Shown piece by piece: positions 27,788-34,465 of a DNA stretch of 64,000 nt. The first letter of the stretch is position 1, and each line of letters begins with the position of its first letter. The position numbers and the translations under genes were made by a program. A model generated the notes under the pieces. It was given only the letters and a program-made list of their open reading frames with translations. It did no database searches and was not told the DNA's origin. This DNA comes from Methylopila henanensis (GTDB lineage Bacteria > Pseudomonadota > Alphaproteobacteria > Rhizobiales > Methylopilaceae): assembly GCF_042681025.1 (NCBI RefSeq), contig NZ_JBHUER010000007.1:1-64000 (forward strand), given 5' to 3'.

Positions 27788-28117
27788 ATGACCCGAGGCT
27801 ATCACGACATCGGCGGCGATCCCGCCGGCGCGATCCCGATCGTCGAGCTGCCCTGGCTGCAATGGGAGAAGCAGGTCGAGGCGATCCGCAACCTGCTCGG
27901 CGACGGCACGCGCCGCATGATGTCGCTCGACGAGCTGCGCCGCGGCTTCGAATCCTTCGGCGAGGACAAGTACAAGGCGCTGTCGTTCTACCGTCGCAGG
28001 CTGGAGGCGATGATCGACATCCTCGTCGAGAAGGAGGTTTTCACCCGCGAGGAGCTGGAGGCGGCCGTCGCAGAAGCGCGCGCCCGCTGGGAGCCGCCCG
28101 CGGCTTGCCCGACATGA
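27788..28117 (+). CDS. Nitrile hydratase/thiocyanate hydrolase beta-type subunit (N-terminal half)
   Basis: The 109-residue protein matches only the N-terminal half of nitrile hydratase beta: the start GYHDIGGDPAG corresponds to the usual IHDxGG opening, and ALSFYRRRLEAMIDILVEKEVFTREELE to the helical SYYExW region. The half-length form is the state of thiocyanate hydrolase beta (about 157 residues in Thiobacillus, from memory) and of toyocamycin nitrile hydratase. The tandem Arg in YRRR is in the right place to contact the oxidised cysteines of the metal site. ATG at 27788 follows GAGGGAGATC; the next gene overlaps by ATGA. Confidence 0.78.
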   Translation: MTRGYHDIGGDPAGAIPIVELPWLQWEKQVEAIRNLLGDGTRRMMSLDELRRGFESFGEDKYKALSFYRRRLEAMIDILVEKEVFTREELEAAVAEARARWEPPAACPT

Positions 28118-28419
28118 CGCCTCGCTTCGATGCGGGCGACCGGGTGCTGGTTCTCGATCTCGGCAAGCCCGGCCACATCCGCACCCCGTTCTACATCCGC
28201 GGCCGGACCGGGATCGTCCTGCACCGCTGCGGGGCCTTCCTGAACCCGGAGGATCTCTCGATCGGCAATGTGGGCGGCCCGGTCGTGCCGCTCTATCGCG
28301 TCGGATTCCCGATGGTCGAGCTCTGGCCCGACTACCGCGGCCCCGCCGCCGACATGCTCTGCATCGAGATCTACGACCACTGGCTCGCGCCGGCGGCACC
28401 CTCCGCCGTCGCGATGTGA
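28114..28419 (+). CDS. Nitrile hydratase/thiocyanate hydrolase alpha-type subunit (C-terminal half of beta)
   Basis: The 101-residue SH3-like barrel corresponds to the C-terminal half of nitrile hydratase beta: FDAGDRVLVLDLGKPGHIRTPFYIRGRTG, GAFLNPEDLS, PLYRVGFPMVELWPDY and the ending IEIYDHWLAP. It starts inside the stop of the preceding gene (ATGA), so the two halves are translated together. The separation into two genes at the inter-domain linker is the arrangement of thiocyanate hydrolase (scnB-scnA). A 13-bp hairpin includes its stop codon. Confidence 0.82.
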   Translation: MTPRFDAGDRVLVLDLGKPGHIRTPFYIRGRTGIVLHRCGAFLNPEDLSIGNVGGPVVPLYRVGFPMVELWPDYRGPAADMLCIEIYDHWLAPAAPSAVAM

Positions 28420-28452
28420 CATGCGCCGCTGTCCACGCGGCGGCGCATGTCA
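28417..28452 (+). repeat. 13-bp perfect hairpin between the alpha- and gamma-type genes
   Basis: TGACATGCGCCGC (28417-28429) and GCGGCGCATGTCA (28440-28452) form a perfect stem with a 10-nt loop. The first three bases are the stop codon of the preceding gene. TTGTTCC follows shortly. It could act as an attenuator or an RNA-stability element that sets the ratio of the catalytic subunit to the other two. Confidence 0.7.
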
Positions 28453-28502
28453 CGCCTTGTTCCGGCGCGCCCCTTGCGGCGCGCGCAAGCATCGGAGGGC
28501 GC

Positions 28503-29147
28503 ATGAGCGCGCACGACGACCACCACCACGAGCACGATCATGACCACGAGCCGCTGGTCGTGGAGGATGAGGCCGGCAACATCGAGGGCCAGATCCTGGT
28601 CGACGCGATCCAGAGCCTGCTCGTCGAGCGCGGGCTGGTCTTCCCCGGCGAGGTGCGGCGCGAGATCGAGCGGATCGAATCCCCGGGCGTCCATCTCGGC
28701 GCGAAACTGGTGGCGCGCGCCTGGGTCGACGAGGCCTACAGGGCGCGCCTCCTGGCGGACGGCAAGTCGGCGGCGGCGGAGCTCGGCGTCGGCGTCGGCG
28801 AGGCGCAGCTGATCGTCGTCGCGAACGACGCCGGCACGCACAACCTCGTCTGCTGCACGCTGTGCTCGTGCTACCCGCGCTCCATCCTGGGGCAGCCGCC
28901 GGCCTGGTACATCAGCAAGGCCTACCGCGCCCGCGCGGTGCGCGAGCCGCGCGCCGTGCTCGCCGAGTTCGGCCTGACGGTGCCCGACGACGTGCGCCTG
29001 CTGGTCCACGACAGCAACGCCGACATGCGCTACCTCGTGCTGCCGGAGCGGCCGGCCGGCAGCGAGGGCATGTCGGAAGCGGAACTCGCGGGGCTCGTGA
29101 CGCGCGACTGCATGATCGGCGTGGCGGTCGCGCCGGCCGTCGCGTGA
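28503..29147 (+). CDS. Cobalt-type nitrile hydratase alpha / thiocyanate hydrolase gamma subunit (catalytic)
   Basis: The 214-residue catalytic subunit carries the claw-setting motif Cys118-Thr-Leu-Cys121-Ser-Cys123, where Thr marks the cobalt rather than the iron class. Two of these cysteines would be oxidised to sulfenate and sulfinate. Thiocyanate-hydrolase-like traits include a His/Asp-rich N-terminus (residues 4-16), YPRSILGQPPAWY, and VTRDCMIGVAV near the end. Nitrile hydratases usually have WPVLG.PP and VTRDxMIG with another residue. The enzyme would convert thiocyanate to carbonyl sulfide and ammonia, or a nitrile to an amide. No activator (P14K/P15K-like) gene is adjacent. RBS GGAGGG precedes the ATG. 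Confidence 0.85.
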   Translation: MSAHDDHHHEHDHDHEPLVVEDEAGNIEGQILVDAIQSLLVERGLVFPGEVRREIERIESPGVHLGAKLVARAWVDEAYRARLLADGKSAAAELGVGVGEAQLIVVANDAGTHNLVCCTLCSCYPRSILGQPPAWYISKAYRARAVREPRAVLAEFGLTVPDDVRLLVHDSNADMRYLVLPERPAGSEGMSEAELAGLVTRDCMIGVAVAPAVA

Positions 29148-29157
29148 TCGCGGGCCC

Positions 29158-30102
29158 TCAAGGGGCCGCGGCCTGCAGGTGGGCGGGGGCGTAGCGCATC
29201 AGCTCCTCCGCCATGGCGATCTCCTCGGCCACCTCGATGAAGGCGCGCACCGCGGGCGGCTGCGGCTCGCGCTCCAGCACCATCATGCCGATCGTGTTGG
29301 TGATGGTCGGCTCGATCAGGCGGACGGCGCGGGTCTGGCTCCAGTTGCCGACCATCATGAAGAAGGTGTTGGGCACCACCGCGAACCAGTGGCCCGGACG
29401 GACGTGCGAGCACAGCGCCAGCGCGCAGTTGGTCTCGATCACCGTGCGCGGCGACGCGCCCACGCTCGCGAAGACGCGGTCGAGGATGCGCCGGTTCTGC
29501 ATGTCCGGCGTCAGCATGCAGAGCGGCAGCCGTCCCGCCTCGGTCCAGGTCACCGTGTCGTGGCGCGCGACGCCGTGGTCCGCGGGCGCGATCAGGAAAT
29601 AGGATTCGTCATAGAGGAAGTAGGGCCGCAGCCCGGTCGAGGCGCCGTGGTCGAGATAGTTGATGCCGATGTCGAGGTCGAAGTTCTCCAGGCCCTTCTT
29701 GAGGTCGGTGAAGTTCAGCGACGTCACCGACACGCTGACGTTCGGGTGGAGCTGGTTGAACGCGGTGGTGATGATCGAGATGCCGGGCATCGCCACCGGG
29801 ATGACGCCGACGCGGATGTGGCCGGTGAGGTCGTCGGCGCCGGAGACGATCTCCTGCACGAGATGCTCGTAGCCGTCGAGCGTGCGGCGCGCGAAGTCGA
29901 GCACCAGCGCGCCCTGCGGGGTGAAGCCCTCGAAACCGTGATTGTGGCGATCGACGATCGGCACGCCGAACGCGTTCTCGAGCTGGCGCAGCGCCTGTGA
30001 CAACGCGGGCTGACTGATCTGGCATTCGGCGGCGGCGCGCCCGAAATGCCGATGGCGCGCCAGCGCGACGAGATAGTGAAGCTGCCGGACGTAAAGGCTC
30101 AT
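29158..30102 (-). CDS. LysR-family transcriptional regulator
   Basis: The 314-residue protein has an N-terminal helix-turn-helix (RQLHYLVALARHRHFGRAAAECQISQPALSQALRQLE) and a LysR substrate-binding domain from about residue 90. It is convergent with the hydratase operon (10-nt gap). The LysR-type palindrome at 26288-26306 between the formamidase and the operon makes it a candidate controller of both. The N-terminal sequence is close to regulators found next to formate dehydrogenase genes, which would suit a formamide/formate link. Confidence 0.85.
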   Translation of the reverse strand: MSLYVRQLHYLVALARHRHFGRAAAECQISQPALSQALRQLENAFGVPIVDRHNHGFEGFTPQGALVLDFARRTLDGYEHLVQEIVSGADDLTGHIRVGVIPVAMPGISIITTAFNQLHPNVSVSVTSLNFTDLKKGLENFDLDIGINYLDHGASTGLRPYFLYDESYFLIAPADHGVARHDTVTWTEAGRLPLCMLTPDMQNRRILDRVFASVGASPRTVIETNCALALCSHVRPGHWFAVVPNTFFMMVGNWSQTRAVRLIEPTITNTIGMMVLEREPQPPAVRAFIEVAEEIAMAEELMRYAPAHLQAAAP

Positions 30103-30175
30103 GGCGTTCGTCCCGTTCGGAGTCCGCGGCGCGGTTCCGTCCGCCAGGACGCAAGTCCGGCGCCAGCCGGTCCGG

Positions 30176-31060
30176 TCAGTCCGACGTCCCCCGCGCGCCG
30201 TTTCGGCGCTCGGCGCGCCAGGCTAGCGGCGTCAGGCCGGTGAACCGCTTGAACACCCGCGTGAAGTGCGGCTGGTCGGAGAAACCGGTCGTGATCGCGA
30301 CGTCGATCAGCGACATGTCGTCCTCCGCGAGCAGCGCCTTGGCTCTCCGCACCCGCGCCTCGAGCTGCCAGCGGTGCGGCGGCATGCCGGTGGCGGCCTT
30401 GAAGGCGTGGCTGAAATAGGTCTCCGACAGGCCGGTGAGCTGCGCGAGGTCCTGGAGCCGGATCGGCTCGGCGCAGAGCTCCTCGATGTAGTCGATCGCG
30501 AGCTTGAGCTGCCGGTCGGACAGCGCGCTGCGGCGGCTGAGATCCCCGGCCGGCGATAGGGCCGCCGCGACCAGCGCCGCCACCAGCCCGTCGCCATAGA
30601 GGCTGCTGAGCGCGGCGGGGTTCCGGCTTGCTGCGTCGAGCAGCCGGGCGAAGCGCTGGACGCGCCCGTCCGCGAACATCAGACGCGGCTCCTGCGCCCG
30701 CCCGGACGATGGCCCGTCGAACGGCCCGATGCGGCGCGGATCGAAATGGACGTCGAGGTGCCGCACGTCGGTCGCGAAGTCGACGCTCAGCCGCACCGGA
30801 GCGCCGGCCGGCACATAGCTCGCCGAGACCGCCCGCGAGGCGACGCGGCCGGCGCCGGCGTCGAGCGCGATGTCCGCCGCGAGCGGCTCCAGCACGATGA
30901 ACAGCCGCGGATCGAGCGAGACGTAGTCGCCGCGCGCGCCGGCCTCGCAGCGGGCGCGCCACACCTCCACCAGCCCGGCCTCGGAGGCGTGCGCGCGCGG
31001 GCCTCCGAGGACTGTGATGCCGTCCCGCCGCGCGTCCATCCTCGGCCGGAACGCCGCCAC
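30176..31060 (-). CDS. AraC-family transcriptional regulator
   Basis: The 294-residue regulator has a variable N-terminal domain and two C-terminal helix-turn-helix units at about 185-285 (IRLQDLAQLTGLSETYFSHAFKAATGMPPHRW; SLIDVAITTGFSDQPHFTRVFKRFTGLTP). The GTG start is preceded by AAGGGA. It is divergent from a siderophore receptor, the classic position of siderophore-sensing AraC activators such as PchR or AlcR. It probably activates the receptor operon when the loaded siderophore is present. Confidence 0.85.
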   Translation of the reverse strand: MAAFRPRMDARRDGITVLGGPRAHASEAGLVEVWRARCEAGARGDYVSLDPRLFIVLEPLAADIALDAGAGRVASRAVSASYVPAGAPVRLSVDFATDVRHLDVHFDPRRIGPFDGPSSGRAQEPRLMFADGRVQRFARLLDAASRNPAALSSLYGDGLVAALVAAALSPAGDLSRRSALSDRQLKLAIDYIEELCAEPIRLQDLAQLTGLSETYFSHAFKAATGMPPHRWQLEARVRRAKALLAEDDMSLIDVAITTGFSDQPHFTRVFKRFTGLTPLAWRAERRNGARGTSD

Positions 31061-31265
31061 TCCCGGTCCCTTCGTGATGTGCGCGACACAGTCGACGTGC
31101 TGAATATTGCGAAGCCAAAAATATACAAGACCCCGTCAGCGTTTCAACTTGTTAGTGACGCCGGCAACAGCCGTAAGATTCAGGCCTCAGATTGGATTTA
31201 TAGTTATTCTAATCTGGGCCGAACTCTTGGCATTATACAGAGTGTCGAGCCGTCGGGGACGCAAG
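31061..31265. promoter_or_regulatory. AT-rich divergent promoter region, araC/TonB receptor
   Basis: This 205-bp spacer is strikingly AT-rich compared with the rest of the window. CAGATT (31188-31193) and AATCTG (31211-31216) frame an AT-rich imperfect dyad about 50 bp before the receptor start. It could be an iron-regulator (Fur or Irr) or AraC site. No precise consensus match can be claimed. Confidence 0.5.
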
Positions 31266-33554
31266 GTGATCTACCTATCGAAGTTGAATGCGGGGCTTCT
31301 GGCGAGCGTTGCGCTGGCCGTGACGGCTTATGCGCCAAACGCCACGGCGCAGGACGGCGGCGCCATCGCGCTGGAGCAGATCGACGTCGAAGGTCAGGGG
31401 ACGCGCGCGGGCGTGACCCTGCCCGCCGGCTCCGGCGTCGCGCCGGTGAACGGCTACGTGCCGGCCGCCACGACCACGGGCTCGAAGACGGACACGCCCG
31501 TCCAGCTCATCCCGCAGTCGATCGGCGTGGTCGGCCGCCAGCAGATGGACGACCTCGGCGCGCAAAAGGCCGACGAGGCGGTACGCTACTCCGCTGGCGT
31601 GTTCACGCAGCCCTTCGGCGAGGACAGCGACAACAACTGGTTCTACATCCGCGGCTTCGACGCCACACAGACCGGCGTCTACCGCGACGGCATGCAGCTG
31701 TTCAATTTCGCATTCGGCAACTTCTACACTGACTCATATCTGTTGGAGCGTGTGGAGGTGCTGCGTGGCGCGTCATCGTCGCTCTATGGCGGCGGCAACA
31801 TCGGCGGCATCATCAACTATGTCAGCAAGCGCCCGCTCGACCACGACTTCGGTGAGATCGAGGTCGGGATCGACAACTACCCGACCGGCTACGGCGCGTT
31901 CGACATCAACAGGGTCGTGCCAAGCGGCGTCGAGAGCAAGCTGAACCCTCTGCCGCCGGTCTGGAAGTACCGCTTCACCGGCAAGCTCGAGGGCGGCGAC
32001 GGGTATTCGAAGCACGAGGACGGCGTTCGCGGCGTCATCCAAGGCGCAGCGACCTATTCGCCTGACGCCGGCACCGACTTCACGTTCTACGCCAACTACC
32101 AGCACATGGATCAGAACCACGGCGGCGGCGACTTCCTTCCCTATTACGGGACGGTGAAACGGGCGCGATCCCTGGACGGTTCGATCGATCTCGGCCGCAT
32201 CAACCGCAAGGAGAATTATTCGGACCCGGACATCGACCGGTTCGACCGCCGCCAGGCCATGGTTGGTTATGACCTACGGCACGACCTGAACGAGACCTGG
32301 ACCGTCAACTCGAAGGCGCGCTTCGCCTACGGCCATATCGAGGAGGCCCAGCTCTATCCGTTCGGCTACGGCTTTGCGGAGAGGCCGAGCGCGGGCAACA
32401 CCCAGTTGGCCCGCATCCGGTTTGACCACGACACCGAAGTGTTCAACCTCACGGCCGACAACAGCGTCACGGGCAAGTTCGCGACGGGGGGCCTTGACCA
32501 CACCTTGCTGTTCGGCGTCGACTACAAATTCTACCGCATCGACGAGGTCCAGGCGTCAAACTCCTTCGCCACGCCGGTCGACATCCACAATCCTGACCTC
32601 AATCAGCCTCAGCCTGGCACGCTTCCCTATCTGGACGAAAACACCAACCTGCATCAGGCTGGCGTCTATATTCAGGATCAGATCCGCTTCGGCGGCGGCT
32701 TCATCGCGACCCTAAACGGCCGCTATGATCGCATGTGGCTCGACGCCGACTACAAGCGTCTGCCCGACGCCTTCGGCGGCCTCAACGACACCGGCGAGGA
32801 CGCAAGCCTGAACAAGGGCCGGTTCAGCGGCCGGGCGGGACTCGGCTACGAATTCGCAAACGGCGTCGTGCCCTATGTCAGCGTCGCGAGCACCTTCAAC
32901 CCGCTCATCGGGTCGAATGTGGTCAGCGTTCCCGGCGGCGTGCGCCGTATCCCGTTCAGGCCTGAGACCGGCATTCAATACGAAGTAGGCGTGAAATACG
33001 CCCCAACCTGGTTCTCGGGCCTGTTCAGCGCCGCGATCTTCGACCTGACCAAGGAAAACTACGTTTCCGGACCATTCCGGGCCCAGACCCAGCTTGGCGA
33101 GGTCCGCTCGCGCGGCTTCGAGTTCGAGGCGCAAGCGAACATCACCGAGAACTGGAAGTTCATCGGTTCGTTCACGGCCTACGAGCTCAAAATTCTGAAG
33201 GGCACGTCCGACACGGGAGTCTCGCTCAAGGGCGAGCAGCCGTTCCTCGTCCCCGAGATCATCGGCTCCGCCTTCCTCGACTACACCTTCACCACCGGCG
33301 CGGCGAAGGGCCTGAGCCTCGGCGGCGGCGTGCGCTATCTTGGAAAGTCCGAGGCGACGCAGCCAAACACCGTCAAGGTGCCGGACGCGACCCTGTTCGA
33401 CGTCGCCGCGCGCTACGAGTGGGACGCCTACAAGGTCAGCCTCAACGTGACCAACCTGTTCGACAAGCGCTATGTTTCCGGCTGTCAGGGCATCAACGTT
33501 TGCTCCTACGGCGAGGGCCGCAGGGCGCTGCTGAAGGCGAGCTATACGTGGTGA
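31266..33554 (+). CDS. TonB-dependent siderophore receptor
   Basis: The 762-residue outer-membrane receptor has a signal peptide ending in PNATAQ. The plug domain follows (VQLIPQSIGVVGRQQMDDLGAQKADEAVRYSAGV; NWFYIRGFDATQTGVYRDGM; LERVEVLRGASSSLYGGGNIGGIINYVSKRP), matching FhuA/FpvA-type ferric-siderophore receptors. The barrel ends with the aromatic C-terminus ALLKASYTW. The start is uncertain: GTG at 31266 has GGGGAC 5 nt upstream, and GTG at 31242 would add a more basic N-region. It leads an operon with a binding protein and permease. Confidence 0.92.
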   Translation: MIYLSKLNAGLLASVALAVTAYAPNATAQDGGAIALEQIDVEGQGTRAGVTLPAGSGVAPVNGYVPAATTTGSKTDTPVQLIPQSIGVVGRQQMDDLGAQKADEAVRYSAGVFTQPFGEDSDNNWFYIRGFDATQTGVYRDGMQLFNFAFGNFYTDSYLLERVEVLRGASSSLYGGGNIGGIINYVSKRPLDHDFGEIEVGIDNYPTGYGAFDINRVVPSGVESKLNPLPPVWKYRFTGKLEGGDGYSKHEDGVRGVIQGAATYSPDAGTDFTFYANYQHMDQNHGGGDFLPYYGTVKRARSLDGSIDLGRINRKENYSDPDIDRFDRRQAMVGYDLRHDLNETWTVNSKARFAYGHIEEAQLYPFGYGFAERPSAGNTQLARIRFDHDTEVFNLTADNSVTGKFATGGLDHTLLFGVDYKFYRIDEVQASNSFATPVDIHNPDLNQPQPGTLPYLDENTNLHQAGVYIQDQIRFGGGFIATLNGRYDRMWLDADYKRLPDAFGGLNDTGEDASLNKGRFSGRAGLGYEFANGVVPYVSVASTFNPLIGSNVVSVPGGVRRIPFRPETGIQYEVGVKYAPTWFSGLFSAAIFDLTKENYVSGPFRAQTQLGEVRSRGFEFEAQANITENWKFIGSFTAYELKILKGTSDTGVSLKGEQPFLVPEIIGSAFLDYTFTTGAAKGLSLGGGVRYLGKSEATQPNTVKVPDATLFDVAARYEWDAYKVSLNVTNLFDKRYVSGCQGINVCSYGEGRRALLKASYTW

Positions 33555-34465
33555 CAGGCTTCGGGGCGGCGGGCGGCTCGCCCGTCCGCCCCTTGCCGTT
33601 TTCCCGCCGCGGCGTCCTCATGGGCGCCGCGGCGATCTGCGTTTCAGGGGCCGCTTCGGCGCAAGCCGCGCCGGCGCGCGTCGCCGCGGTCGACTGGGCG
33701 ATGCTGGAGACGACGCTCGCGCTCGGGCTCACGCCGGTGGCGGCGGCCGAGCTGGTGCTGTTCCGGTCCGCGGCCGTCGAGCCCGCCGTGCCGGAAGGCG
33801 TCGCCGATCTCGGTCTGCGCGGCTCCATCAGCTATGAGCGGCTGCTGGCGACGCGGCCCGACCTCGTGCTGATCTCGCCCTGGTACGAGAACCGCCGCGC
33901 GCCGCTGGAACGGGTGGCGCCGGTCGAAAGCCTCGCGATCTACGGGCTCGGCTCACCCTACGAGGCCGCCGTCGCGGCGACGCGCGCGCTCGGCCGGCGT
34001 CTCGGCCGGAGCGAGGCCGCCGAACGCGCCGTCGCGGAGACCGAGGCGGAGCTCGCCGCGGCGCGCGCGGCGCTCGCGCCGCTGGCGGGTCGGCCGGCGC
34101 TGGTGATGAACCTCGGCGATCCCCGCCATTTCCGCGCCTTCGGCCATGACAGCATGTTCGGCGACGTGCTCGCCCGCATCGGGCTCGTGTCGGCCTGGGC
34201 CGAGCCGACGCGTTTCGGCGCCTATCCGACGGTCGGCGTCGAGGCGCTCGCCGGCATGGACGACGCCTTCGTCGTCAATGTCGGCCCGACCCCGCCGGCG
34301 GTGCTCGCGGGCATGCGCGCCAGCGCGCTCTGGAGCGCCATGCCGCCGATCGCGGCTGGGCGCTTCGTCGCGCTCGACCCCGTCAATCCCTATGGCGCCC
34401 TGCCGGCGGCGCGGCGCTTCGCCCGCCTCGCCGCGGCGGGCCTCGCGGCGTTCGCTCGTGGCTGA
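33551..34465 (+). CDS. fhuD: FhuD-like iron-siderophore substrate-binding protein
   Basis: The 304-residue protein has a twin-arginine signal (FSRRGVLMGAAA, residues about 17-28), then a class III binding-protein fold with two lobes joined by a long helix (residues about 150-185). The RVAAVDWAMLETTLALGLTPVAAAE opening is typical of FhuD. It binds the ferric hydroxamate-type siderophore in the periplasm. The GTG start overlaps the receptor stop (GTGA), so translation is coupled. Confidence 0.87.
   Translation: MTGFGAAGGSPVRPLPFSRRGVLMGAAAICVSGAASAQAAPARVAAVDWAMLETTLALGLTPVAAAELVLFRSAAVEPAVPEGVADLGLRGSISYERLLATRPDLVLISPWYENRRAPLERVAPVESLAIYGLGSPYEAAVAATRALGRRLGRSEAAERAVAETEAELAAARAALAPLAGRPALVMNLGDPRHFRAFGHDSMFGDVLARIGLVSAWAEPTRFGAYPTVGVEALAGMDDAFVVNVGPTPPAVLAGMRASALWSAMPPIAAGRFVALDPVNPYGALPAARRFARLAAAGLAAFARG

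Noticed and set aside
27788..28117. Reading the 109-residue protein as a cobalt-insertion activator (P14K type)
   Set aside because: It opens with the GYHDIGG segment of a true beta subunit, and the next gene supplies exactly the missing C-terminal half.
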